Below, piece after piece: positions 21,963-29,659 of a stretch of 36,307 bases of DNA. Positions within the stretch are counted from its first letter, which is position 1. Each line of letters opens with the position of its first letter. The notes beneath the pieces are model-generated. The model did no database searches. It was not told the DNA's origin and saw only the letters and a list, made by a program, of their open reading frames with translations. The stretch is from JAXGRD01 sp050946655 (GTDB taxonomy: Bacteria; Bacillota; Clostridia; Peptostreptococcales; Anaerovoracaceae): assembly GCA_050946655.1 (NCBI GenBank), contig JBMNVE010000010.1:1-36307 (forward strand), written 5' to 3'. Made by a program: the position numbers and the translations under genes.

Positions 21963-23978
21963 CTAGAAACGCCGCCTTCTCCCCATGCTTCTCCGCCGCT
22001 TCCACTTGGAAATCCTGCGTTCCTTAAATACCGGTTTTCCGCCGCGGCGCTTGGGCATTTTTCTGAACATGCTGCGGCCGTATCCCCGCCTGTCGTGGCG
22101 TCTCTTGCGGATCCAGAGGATGATGCCCACGATGATGACGATGGGGATCATCACAAGCGCCCCTACAATGAGGCCGAAATTGTTGGGCTGTTTCAATAGA
22201 GTGTAGGGATTGAATCCCGTCTTGTCCACTTTTCTTCCCTCAGGTCCTTTATAGGCCTGTGGGATTTTATTATCCGAGAAGGCATCGATATAGCTGGCCA
22301 AGGCGTACCACTCCTTCACCTCTCCTTTATCGCCGTAAATAATATGTTTTTCAAAATCCTTGATTTCCTTCCCCTTTTTGTCCTTGGGTTTAATGGGAAG
22401 AAATCCCTTGGACGCCTCTTCTACCGTTCCCAGCATCTGACAGGAGTACAGGCCTCCCACCACCCTGTATAATTGATCGTTCTTCAGTTTTTCCCTCTTG
22501 CCGTCTTCCCCTCTTAACTTAATGTCGATCACCCTGTTGAGGAAGAGCCTGCGGTCGTTAAAGGCATATTCCAGACCGCTGGTGTATAGCCTAGCCTCCG
22601 GCATCTTGGGAGACACGGTGATATCCACCTCAGCCATAGCCTTGATCTCCTTGCCGGTAAGATAGATGCTCACCAGCGGGTATCCGGGTATCCCGTCCGG
22701 TCCGATGCCCAGGGAGCTGACATTGAATGCATCCGCTGCCGTAATATCCCCCTTTCCAAAGGAACCTCTCACCACGCCGGCCGGAACGACGGCCACATCC
22801 ACCTTCTCGTACTTGTCACCCTCCGCCTCTTTCACCGCAAAGATGTAGGAATCGGAGATCAGGTTTCCTAAAGGTTCTTCCCCCTGCTTCTCCCCAAAGC
22901 GCGAAATGTCCTTGAAGGCAAAGTCGGAAGAGGCCAACACGCTGCTGTAAGAATAGCCGAACCTAGCGAAATACGTTTCGTCGATCAGAGGAATGTAGTC
23001 GTCGGCAGCTTTTTGGATGTCTTCATCCCCGGCTACCGTATCATCCATGGGGATGGCACGGAAACTATCGACCTTATACCGATCTCCATCCCTTTTCAGG
23101 ACCACATGGCCCAAAGCCTTGGTGTACTCTCCGGCAGAAACAATGGTGGTATTCCCCTGGACCAAAGGCTTTTTCATGGTGGTATGGCTGTGGCCGCTGA
23201 TGATCAAATCGATCTCCGGTACCGCCTTAGCCAGTTCCACATCTTCTCCCCGATCCCCGGATTCCTCCAAACCGCTGTGGGAAAGACAAACGATCAGATG
23301 GACATCCTCGTTCCTGCGGATCTCTTCAACGATCTCCTTGGCTCTCTGTGTTCCGTCCCTCCAGGTGACCCCGCTCTCCGGAGCATTGGAGATAGCTTCT
23401 TCCCCCATGATCCCGAACACGGCCACTCGCACGCCGTTTTTCTCCACCACCGTATAATCCGCCGCACCGTAGTTTGCCATGGCAGCATAAAGCTCTCTGC
23501 CGGTCTCACCTTGCTTTTTATCCGCAAACGTACTGCTCCAGTCGATATTGCTCTGAACTAGAGCCGGCATGTCTTTCCCTGCCGCTCGATTGAGCATGGC
23601 CGCAAGGCCCGCGGCCTTATAATCGAACTCATGGTTGCCCAGGGTCACAGCATCGTATCCCATCTGACCCATGAGGACCAGCTCCGAAGCCTCCGTTGTA
23701 AATATGGTCTGATACGGTGTCCCCATGGAAAAATCCCCTCCGTCAAAGAGGAAAGATCCCGGATATTCATCGTTCACTTGATCGATGCCCGTTTTCAGCT
23801 TGGCAAAGCCCCCTTCTCCCGTGTAAGATGCGGGCTGCAAGTGGGAATGCATGTCGTGGGTAAAGAGGATGGAAACCTGTTCCGGCGGTTTTTGCTCGTC
23901 CACTGCAAAGGCAGGCGCCGGTATGAGGATAGCGCAGATCAGCATCACTGCGATCCATAGGGAGGAAAATCGTTTCAT
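21963..23978 (-). CDS. Surface-anchored 5'-nucleotidase/2',3'-cyclic phosphodiesterase family protein
   Basis: A 671-residue exported metallophosphoesterase of the UshA/YfkN type. The signal peptide ends near AFAVDE (residue 25). The metal-binding motifs are FTHDMHSHLQP (Asp42, His44), FDGGDFSMGTP, and GNHEFDYKAAGL, followed by ISGHSHTT. The C-terminal 5'-nucleotidase substrate domain spans about 340-560. The protein ends with a transmembrane helix near 612-635 (LIVGALVMIPIVIIVGIILWI) and a very basic tail (KRRHDRRGYGRSM onward), so it is anchored outside the cell. It would salvage nucleosides from external nucleotides. It begins 15 bp after azlD and may be cotranscribed with azlCD. AAAGGA lies upstream of the ATG. 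Confidence 0.9.
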   Translation of the reverse strand: MKRFSSLWIAVMLICAILIPAPAFAVDEQKPPEQVSILFTHDMHSHLQPASYTGEGGFAKLKTGIDQVNDEYPGSFLFDGGDFSMGTPYQTIFTTEASELVLMGQMGYDAVTLGNHEFDYKAAGLAAMLNRAAGKDMPALVQSNIDWSSTFADKKQGETGRELYAAMANYGAADYTVVEKNGVRVAVFGIMGEEAISNAPESGVTWRDGTQRAKEIVEEIRRNEDVHLIVCLSHSGLEESGDRGEDVELAKAVPEIDLIISGHSHTTMKKPLVQGNTTIVSAGEYTKALGHVVLKRDGDRYKVDSFRAIPMDDTVAGDEDIQKAADDYIPLIDETYFARFGYSYSSVLASSDFAFKDISRFGEKQGEEPLGNLISDSYIFAVKEAEGDKYEKVDVAVVPAGVVRGSFGKGDITAADAFNVSSLGIGPDGIPGYPLVSIYLTGKEIKAMAEVDITVSPKMPEARLYTSGLEYAFNDRRLFLNRVIDIKLRGEDGKREKLKNDQLYRVVGGLYSCQMLGTVEEASKGFLPIKPKDKKGKEIKDFEKHIIYGDKGEVKEWYALASYIDAFSDNKIPQAYKGPEGRKVDKTGFNPYTLLKQPNNFGLIVGALVMIPIVIIVGIILWIRKRRHDRRGYGRSMFRKMPKRRGGKPVFKERRISKWKRRRSMGRRRRF

Positions 23979-23993
23979 CTCATTTTCCTTTCA

Positions 23994-24347
23994 TCAAACA
24001 AATACGAATTGAACTAAAATCATGTAGAATACCGTTCCTCCTCCGATGCTCAGCAGGTTGTTCCTCTTCCACAAGTGAAGAAGGACGACAATGCCGATGG
24101 CCAGAAAAGGGGGAAGAAAAGTTCCCAGTTCCCCCGGGCTGCTCAGTCCGGTAAAGCGGATGTTCCGCAGGCAGTAAACCACCAAAATGGCTATCACCGC
24201 CGGGGGAAGAACCCCTCCCAAGTACTTTATCACCTTAGGCGGCTCTTTCTGCCTTCCAAAGAGGGCAAAGGGAACCAGCCTTGTAAAAAACGTTGCCCCT
24301 GCAACTACGGCAATGATAGCCATAGCTGCCGTGTAACTCATGGTCAT
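23994..24347 (-). CDS. azlD: AzlD-family branched-chain amino acid transporter subunit
   Basis: A 117-residue protein with four hydrophobic helices. The AzlD features are FFTRLVPFALFGRQKEPPKVIKYLGGVLPPAVIAILVVYCL and the short final helix. AzlD pairs with AzlC to form an exporter of branched-chain amino acids (and analogues such as 4-azaleucine) in the cytoplasmic membrane. Its start overlaps the azlC stop (ATGA), a typical coupled arrangement. Export fits a cell that ferments amino acids or peptides and must balance its pools. Confidence 0.92.
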   Translation of the reverse strand: MTMSYTAAMAIIAVVAGATFFTRLVPFALFGRQKEPPKVIKYLGGVLPPAVIAILVVYCLRNIRFTGLSSPGELGTFLPPFLAIGIVVLLHLWKRNNLLSIGGGTVFYMILVQFVFV

Positions 24348-25024
24348 GCCGTCTCCCCCTTTTTCCGCAACAACAGAAGCAGAACAACGGTAACCAGCAA
24401 TGCCGGGATGATGAAATTTTCCCGCCCAAAGATCACAAGGGCAGAAAGACCGCAGACCACGCCCATCATGGCCGGCACATGGGATTTAGCCGCCAGCCAC
24501 TGTTCTACGGCCAGCACCACGAAGAGGGCCGTCATGGCAAAGTCCACTCCCGCAGTGTTGAATTGGATCAACTGACCGGTCAAGGCCCCCAAGGTGGATC
24601 CCAGCACCCACCAACACTGATTGAGGAGGGCGATGAACAGTGTAGCTTTCTTCTTGTCCACATCCGGCGGGATCTCCGTCCCGCAAAGGAGCGCGTAGGT
24701 TTCGTCTGTCAGGGAAAATATCATATAGGGATAGGCCTTGCCCATCTCTTTGAACCGTTCCAAAAAAGATAGCCCGTAAAAAATGTGCCTGCTGTTGATG
24801 GATAGCGTAATGGCTACCACCGCAAATATATTCATCCCACCGGACAATATACTCACCAGCACAAACTGCATGGTTCCCGCATAGACGAGGGCACTGATCA
24901 ACAAAGCCCATATGAAATTGTAACCGATCTCCTGGATCATCAGCCCGAAGGCGATGCCCATGACGATATATCCCAGCATCACAGGAATGTCCTGTACAAA
25001 TGCGAACTTCAGTGCTTTTTTCAT
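24344..25024 (-). CDS. azlC: AzlC-family branched-chain amino acid permease
   Basis: A protein of about 226 residues with several hydrophobic helices and the AzlC features PVMLGYIVMGIAFGLMIQEIG, ALVYAGTMQFV and the motif SINSRHIFYGLSFLERFKEMG followed by FSLTDETYALL. It forms the large subunit of the AzlCD exporter. The longest frame opens with GTG at 25048, but the ATG at 25024 gives the family N-terminus (MKKALKFAFVQDIP). Its ribosome site is poorly placed (GAGG only 2 nt away), so the start is uncertain. It lies 50 bp after the Kdd-domain activator gene on the same strand and may be read from that gene's promoter, linking the exporter to the activator's signal. Confidence 0.92.
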   Translation of the reverse strand: MKKALKFAFVQDIPVMLGYIVMGIAFGLMIQEIGYNFIWALLISALVYAGTMQFVLVSILSGGMNIFAVVAITLSINSRHIFYGLSFLERFKEMGKAYPYMIFSLTDETYALLCGTEIPPDVDKKKATLFIALLNQCWWVLGSTLGALTGQLIQFNTAGVDFAMTALFVVLAVEQWLAAKSHVPAMMGVVCGLSALVIFGRENFIIPALLVTVVLLLLLRKKGETA

Positions 25025-25073
25025 GCCCTCATCATACAACAAAACCACTCAACTTGCAAAAGGCTATATTTCG

Positions 25074-27155
25074 TCAGATCTCGTACTTCTGCTTCTTTCG
25101 CATCAATTGGGCCTGTGTCATATTGAGCATCTCCGCCGCCTTTCTGGTGCTTCCGCCCTTCTCCATGGCGTAGCGGATCAAAGCGGCCTCCTGTTTGGCA
25201 ACAATTTCATTGAAATCCAGCCGGCCTTCCCGCTGCATGTCCTTGCGCACATCGATGACCAAGCTGTCCAGTAGGCTGTCGGACATGATCATTTCCAGGT
25301 CCCTGGCCGTGATCAAATGATCTTTCACGTTGATCACCGCCCTGTGGATCAAGTTTTCCAGCTCCCGCACATTTCCTTGCCAGTGCTGCTTGGCCAGGAA
25401 GATAGCCGCGTCGGCCTGTAATTCCTTATCCACCCCGTATTGCACACAGTACTTCTCCGCAAAGCTTTTTGCCAGCACCACCACATCCTCCGGACGCTGG
25501 GAAAGGGGCGGAACCTCAATGGTACAGATGTTCAGCCGGTAGTAAAGGTCTTCCCGGAAATGTCCGTCTTCCACCAACTCCCTGAGAGAAACATTGTTTG
25601 CACAGATGACCCGCACGTCCACATCGATGGGCTTGGTCCCTCCCACCTTATAAAATCGGTTCTCCTGAAGGACCCTGAGCAACTTGCTCTGCATGGCCAT
25701 AGGCAGTTGCCCGATCTCGTCCAAGAATAGTATCCCCTTGTTGGCCATCTCAAAGTAGCCCTTCTTTCCCGCAGCCCTGGCCCCGGTAAAGGCTCCCTCT
25801 TCATACCCGAAGAACTCCGACTCCGCCAGGTTTTCCGGTATGGTGGCGCAGTTGATTTTGACACAGGCCTCCGCATTTCTGGAGCTGTTCTTATGGATCA
25901 CTTCCAAAATCTTTTCTTTTCCAACACCGGTCTCTCCCTGGATGATCACGTTGCAATCAAAGTCGGCAATGTTGATGGTCTCTTCCAAAAGGGCCTCCGT
26001 CACCGGACTGGCATAGATGAAATCCTCCACCTTCCCGGCTTTTTCCGCGGAATAGATGTTTTCCTTCTTCTCCACCAACCTCTGCCCGCTACCCAGTTTC
26101 TCATACATTCTGTTCACTGCCGTAAGCTTTTCCTTCATTCCCCGAAGAAGAGAAACCGTAAACTCTTCATAGGATTCATCGTACTGATCTACAGAAAACG
26201 TCTCAACTTCCTTTCCTAAACTTTCGGCGATGAGAACCGTCTGGGAATAATTGTTTTTTACCGAGGTGAAATATATTCCCCCCTGATCTCGGGTCAAGAG
26301 GATCCCCAGCACTTCCGCACCGCGCATATCCTCACTTTCGATGGTGAAATCCACCGGACCCAAGCCCAGCCCCATGATCTCGTTGTAGATCCGGATAGGA
26401 TTGGAAATATCCCGAATAAAGACTTGGTCCACTGTTCCCATCAAGGCGCTCTCCACCTCATCTTCACTCAGACCTCCCACTGCATCCACATCCAGCACCG
26501 TCAAAATATGACACCGCTCCCCCAGGGCCTTGCGGATGCACTCCCCGTATATCAAGGTGCAAATAATGTCCTTTCCAATGATCAAGTAGCGATCGTCCTT
26601 CTGAGCCATCTTGTATATGGTAAACAGCGACCCTGCCTCGTCCAGCGCCGCCATGGTATAATTCAATTCCAGCCCCGGCACCAGCTGCGAAATAGGGGAG
26701 TCCCTAAATATGACGCAGTGGCCTTCTACCCGGATCTCTCCGTAATGGTAATCGATTCTTGTGATCCGTGAAAGTTTCATGGGAAGAGCCGTAATGGTCA
26801 CCAGGCCCAGGATATCATCCCCCTCTTTGTATTTTGACCCTCTGGCATAATCCTCACCCATTCTTTCGATGGTACCAAAGAACATCCCTCCACTGTTGGT
26901 AAAGGGATTATGGAGCTTGCCACGGCGGTGAATCATGTCCAGGATCTTCGCCCTGATCTTTCCCTCATCAAAGCCCGCATCATTGCAGAATTGCTGAAAA
27001 CTATCTCTTTCCAAGTGGATGCTCTTTAGCCTGACCAAACACTCCCCGGAAGAGATCTCCATATTGTTATCGATCTTCCACGCGGTCACCGGAACACTGT
27101 TCTTCGGTTCGATCACCCGGGAAAGCCCAAAGGTGTCCTCAAGTCTGTACGCCAT
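25074..27155 (-). CDS. Sigma-54-dependent transcriptional activator with an N-terminal Kdd-like (3,5-diaminohexanoate dehydrogenase) domain
   Basis: A 693-residue bacterial enhancer-binding protein. Residues 1-345 resemble L-erythro-3,5-diaminohexanoate dehydrogenase of lysine fermentation. They include RVIEPKNSVPVTAWKIDN near the start and RGKLHNPFTNSGGMFFGTIE. Where Kdd enzymes have a Gly-rich nucleotide loop, this protein has IIGKDIICTLIYG (192-204), so it is probably a sensor rather than an active enzyme. The AAA+ domain follows, with Walker A GETGVGKE (407-414), the sigma-54 contact loop GAFTGA (454-459), Walker B ILFLDE and FREDLYYRLN. A Fis-type helix-turn-helix ends the protein (STRKAAEMLNMTQAQLMRKK). 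It likely senses a lysine-pathway metabolite and activates sigma-54 promoters such as that at 27326. AAGGAGG precedes the ATG. Confidence 0.88.
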   Translation of the reverse strand: MAYRLEDTFGLSRVIEPKNSVPVTAWKIDNNMEISSGECLVRLKSIHLERDSFQQFCNDAGFDEGKIRAKILDMIHRRGKLHNPFTNSGGMFFGTIERMGEDYARGSKYKEGDDILGLVTITALPMKLSRITRIDYHYGEIRVEGHCVIFRDSPISQLVPGLELNYTMAALDEAGSLFTIYKMAQKDDRYLIIGKDIICTLIYGECIRKALGERCHILTVLDVDAVGGLSEDEVESALMGTVDQVFIRDISNPIRIYNEIMGLGLGPVDFTIESEDMRGAEVLGILLTRDQGGIYFTSVKNNYSQTVLIAESLGKEVETFSVDQYDESYEEFTVSLLRGMKEKLTAVNRMYEKLGSGQRLVEKKENIYSAEKAGKVEDFIYASPVTEALLEETINIADFDCNVIIQGETGVGKEKILEVIHKNSSRNAEACVKINCATIPENLAESEFFGYEEGAFTGARAAGKKGYFEMANKGILFLDEIGQLPMAMQSKLLRVLQENRFYKVGGTKPIDVDVRVICANNVSLRELVEDGHFREDLYYRLNICTIEVPPLSQRPEDVVVLAKSFAEKYCVQYGVDKELQADAAIFLAKQHWQGNVRELENLIHRAVINVKDHLITARDLEMIMSDSLLDSLVIDVRKDMQREGRLDFNEIVAKQEAALIRYAMEKGGSTRKAAEMLNMTQAQLMRKKQKYEI

Positions 27156-27181
27156 CTTTCTTCCTCCTTGCCTTCCCCATC

Positions 27182-27210
27182 ATTGTATGCCTCCCGGCGT
27201 TCATCGTCAA
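27182..27210 (-). promoter_or_regulatory. Sigma-A promoter of the Kdd-domain activator gene
   Basis: On the minus strand TTGACG is followed after 17 bp by TACAAT, 26 bp upstream of the start codon. It sits beside the enhancer-like palindromes, so autoregulation is possible. Confidence 0.55.
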
Positions 27211-27217
27211 CATATTT

Positions 27218-27264
27218 GATTCGATTTCAATTCTGTTTTTTCTCTATCGATTCGATATCGAATC
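27218..27264. promoter_or_regulatory. Two enhancer-like palindromes (upstream activator sites)
   Basis: GATTCGATATCGAATC (27249-27264) is a perfect 16-bp palindrome. GATTCGATTTCAATTC (27218-27233) matches it at 13 of 16 positions. Their centres are 31 bp apart, three helical turns, and the nearer one lies about 97 bp before the predicted start of the sigma-54 promoter at 27326. This is the usual arrangement for sigma-54 activator binding. Confidence 0.6.
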
Positions 27265-27325
27265 CACTCTCTGTTTCAGCAGTGGCAAAACCGGCCATTT
27301 CCCTTGTTCCTCAAAACTCCCAATG

Positions 27326-27342
27326 TTGGCACGCTCCTTGCT
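27326..27342 (+). promoter_or_regulatory. Canonical sigma-54 (-24/-12) promoter, rightward
   Basis: TTGGCACGCTCCTTGCT matches the consensus TGGCAC-N5-TTGCW exactly, with GG and GC 10 nt apart. The predicted start point is near 27353, about 40 nt before the ATG at 27394. Confidence 0.85.
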
Positions 27343-27393
27343 GTATATAAAGGCAAAGAAGAGAATCCCATAAAAGATAAAAGGAGGACAAGA

Positions 27394-27534
27394 ATGAGAA
27401 ACATCCATGTAATGGCAGAGTATCTGACAAAGGAAGAAATTGTTAAGATTTACGGGGAATCCAAGGACACCTTGCATCTCCTGTCCGGCATCACTGCCGT
27501 TTCCACAAAATATCCTAATTATCCGGCAAGTTGA
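27394..27534 (+). CDS. 46-residue ORF behind the sigma-54 promoter; small protein or truncated gene
   Basis: An ATG at 27394 is preceded by AAGGAGGACAAG, an excellent ribosome site, and encodes 46 residues containing AEYLTKEEIVKIYGESKDTL. It then stops (TGA), and only 84 bp remain before the convergent amidohydrolase gene. The well-formed promoter, enhancers and ribosome site imply a translated product. The LTKEEI... start looks like the first helix of a larger enzyme, so the original target gene may have been lost by deletion, leaving the 5' end. I do not recognise the family. Alternatively it is a genuine small protein or a leader peptide. Confidence 0.5.
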   Translation: MRNIHVMAEYLTKEEIVKIYGESKDTLHLLSGITAVSTKYPNYPAS

Positions 27535-27618
27535 TTGCTCGAGAAATAAGTATATAGAAAAAACCGGCGCCATCTACCCAGGCCCGACTTTTTCTTTTCC
27601 GTTATTTTATATCCTCCG

Positions 27619-28788
27619 TCATTGGACACCGTTAAGTATCTCTACCACTTGAGCAAAAACCTTAACCCCGTATTGGAGAGATTCTTCATCGATCACCAGA
27701 TGGGGCGAATGAAGGGGATGATCTCCGGTGTCCTCTCCATGGCAACCCAACATGAATATGGTTCCCGGCATCTTCTCCTGGTAGTAGGAAAAATCTTCCG
27801 AGCCCATGTGGGGCCTGGGGATGGTAATAATGTTTTCAGCATCATCCAGCACCGCCGCCCCTGCTTCTTCCAAGACCTTCGTTAAAGCAGGGTCATTGTT
27901 CACTGCAGGAAAGCCTTGGATAAAATCGATTTCCGCTGTACCCCCGTAGGCCGCTGCCGTGTTTTCTACGATTTTTTCCATCTTGCTGCGAAGGGCCAGC
28001 TTGTCTTCCTCCTTGATGCAGCGAAGCATCCCGGTCATTTCCACGTTGTCGGGGATCACGTTGATGGCATCTCCCCCCTTGATGGTGCAGACAGAAAAGG
28101 TGGCCACATCGTGGGGGCTTAAGGCAGAACTGAAAATGGATTGGAGCCCTACGTTGATGTGGGAGGCAACGAGGATGGCATTTACTCCATGATAAGCCTC
28201 AGAAGAATGGGCTCCCCGCCCTTTCACCTTGATGACAAACTCATCATCCGTTGCCGACAAATACCCTTCCTTGATGCCAATGGTCCCCGTGGGAAGATCC
28301 GGCATCATGTGCAGGGCAAAGATCGCATCCACATCGTCCAATGCACCGGAACTGATCACACAACGGGCTCCGCCATTGGCTTCTTCTCCCGGCTGGAAGA
28401 CAAACTTGACGGTGCCCTTCCATCGATCCCTCCCCAGACTGAGGACTTTTGCCAGGCCCAAGGCAATGGCCATGTGGCAGTCGTGGCCGCAGGCATGCAT
28501 GATCCCGGTACGGACAGAGGCATAGGGAAGATCCGTCTCTTCCATCATGGGAAGAGCATCCATGTCGGCACGAAAGGCGATTACCTTTCCCGGCAAGTCA
28601 CTTTTCAAGGTGCCTACCACACCGGTACCCCCCACCTTGGTCTCCACCTGGTATCCCATTTCCGAAAGTTGCGAGGCAATGAACTCCGCCGTATCGAATT
28701 CCTCAAAGGAAAGCTCCGGGTAGGTGTGAAAGTGTCTCCTCCAGCCAATGACTTCTTCTATTAAACGGTTGGTTATTTCATCCTGCAT
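27619..28788 (-). CDS. M20 family metallo-amidohydrolase (N-acyl-amino acid/hippurate hydrolase type)
   Basis: A 389-residue dinuclear zinc hydrolase of the M20D/HipO/IAA-amino acid hydrolase group. The start reads WRRHFHTYPELSFEE. FRADMDALPM and HACGHDCHMA carry metal ligands, FQPGEEANGGARCVI carries the catalytic Glu pair, and HMGSEDFSYY provides the final ligand. The group removes acyl groups from N-acyl amino acids or cleaves small peptide-like amides in the cytoplasm. The longest frame opens with GTG at 28797, but AGGTGA 6 nt before the ATG at 28788 favours the latter. It lies 15 bp after the isochorismatase-type gene and is probably cotranscribed from the sigma-54 promoter at 29557. Confidence 0.92.
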   Translation of the reverse strand: MQDEITNRLIEEVIGWRRHFHTYPELSFEEFDTAEFIASQLSEMGYQVETKVGGTGVVGTLKSDLPGKVIAFRADMDALPMMEETDLPYASVRTGIMHACGHDCHMAIALGLAKVLSLGRDRWKGTVKFVFQPGEEANGGARCVISSGALDDVDAIFALHMMPDLPTGTIGIKEGYLSATDDEFVIKVKGRGAHSSEAYHGVNAILVASHINVGLQSIFSSALSPHDVATFSVCTIKGGDAINVIPDNVEMTGMLRCIKEEDKLALRSKMEKIVENTAAAYGGTAEIDFIQGFPAVNNDPALTKVLEEAGAAVLDDAENIITIPRPHMGSEDFSYYQEKMPGTIFMLGCHGEDTGDHPLHSPHLVIDEESLQYGVKVFAQVVEILNGVQ

Positions 28789-28803
28789 TTCGTTCACCTA
28801 TCA

Positions 28804-29511
28804 CTACAGCTTTTCGATTCTTTCCATCAGCTGATCCGTCGTCTCGGAATTTGCATATATCTTGGAAATCCCCTGAAGGGCCTTTTCGTGCCTTTCCGGG
28901 CTCATGGCATTTGTAGCGTCCAATATCAGGTCCACCTTGTAACCCAGATCGGAAAGATCCCTTACCGACGTGCTGACACACTGATCCGTATAGAAGCCCA
29001 CTACGATGACGTTCTTCACATTGAGATTCCTGAGGATGCGATCAATGGGGGTTCCCACATGGATGCCGGAACAGGTCTTTTTCAATACGATCTCTCCATC
29101 CAAGGGAGCCGCCTGGGCCATAAAGTCCGTTGCGGGATTCCCCGGCGGATAGAACATCCCTGCACTGGCGTGGAGCCGCCCTGTATCCTTAGCATCCGGC
29201 AAGTAGGATTCGATCTTGATGTGGATAGGACGGATGCCCTTCTCCCTGCATCCCCCTAATATCCTCTCAATGTTTGCTATGGTTGGCTTGATGTTTTCTC
29301 CGATGGCCTCCAGTACCGGCTTCATGGGCTCAACATCCATCCCCATGGCCTTGAAGCCTTCGGTGAAATATTCTGTCGTCAGGCAGGTTTGGACATCGAT
29401 CAATACCAGGGCCGTTTCCTCCGGGTCGATGGGCATGGGGTCCGCATATACACCGTCTGCCAGTCCTTTATAGTAGTTCTCCGTAAATTCATTAAGTGCA
29501 GTAAAATCCAT
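28804..29511 (-). CDS. Isochorismatase-superfamily cysteine hydrolase
   Basis: A 235-residue cysteine hydrolase of the isochorismatase/nicotinamidase fold. The triad residues are Asp39 (VLIDVQ), a lysine at 144-145 (VLKKTCSGIHVGTP) and Cys178 (VVGFYTDQCVSTSVRDL). Relatives hydrolyse nicotinamide, N-carbamoyl compounds, ureidoacrylate or biuret; the substrate here is not evident, but an amide is likely. The open frame runs to 29640, but GGGAGGT lies 7 nt before the ATG at 29511, and the sigma-54 promoter at 29557-29573 lies inside the longer version, so 29511 is the start. The M20 amidohydrolase follows, which suggests a two-step breakdown of an amidated or acylated nitrogen compound (inference). 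Confidence 0.88.
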   Translation of the reverse strand: MDFTALNEFTENYYKGLADGVYADPMPIDPEETALVLIDVQTCLTTEYFTEGFKAMGMDVEPMKPVLEAIGENIKPTIANIERILGGCREKGIRPIHIKIESYLPDAKDTGRLHASAGMFYPPGNPATDFMAQAAPLDGEIVLKKTCSGIHVGTPIDRILRNLNVKNVIVVGFYTDQCVSTSVRDLSDLGYKVDLILDATNAMSPERHEKALQGISKIYANSETTDQLMERIEKL

Positions 29512-29556
29512 TTTTCTACCTCCCAAAAGGTTCGCTTTTAACTTGCACCAATATAG

Positions 29557-29573
29557 AGCAACTCTTGTGCCAA
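29557..29573 (-). promoter_or_regulatory. Canonical sigma-54 promoter, leftward
   Basis: The minus strand reads TTGGCACAAGAGTTGCT, an exact TGGCAC-N5-TTGCT match. The start point is predicted near 29546, 35 nt before the ATG at 29511. Confidence 0.85.
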
Positions 29574-29608
29574 AACAAAAAGGCGCATTTTTAGGGGTTT
29601 TCAAGGGG

Positions 29609-29655
29609 ATTTTGCAATAATTTGCTGCATATATTTGCATTTTGCAATAAGTTGC
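29609..29655. promoter_or_regulatory. Two direct enhancer-like repeats
   Basis: ATTTTGCAATAATTTGC (29609-29625) and ATTTTGCAATAAGTTGC (29639-29655) differ at one base and are 30 bp apart. They lie 65-110 bp upstream of the predicted sigma-54 start point and just after the stop of the PAS-type activator gene, which probably encodes the protein that binds them. Each contains TTGCAA-type half sites. They differ from the GATTCGAT sites near 27250, so the two activators appear to recognise different DNA. Confidence 0.55.
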
Positions 29656-29659
29656 AAGC

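Noticed and set aside
29512..29640. N-terminal extension of the isochorismatase-type hydrolase
   Set aside because: The extension contains the sigma-54 promoter, and the ATG at 29511 has a strong ribosome site.
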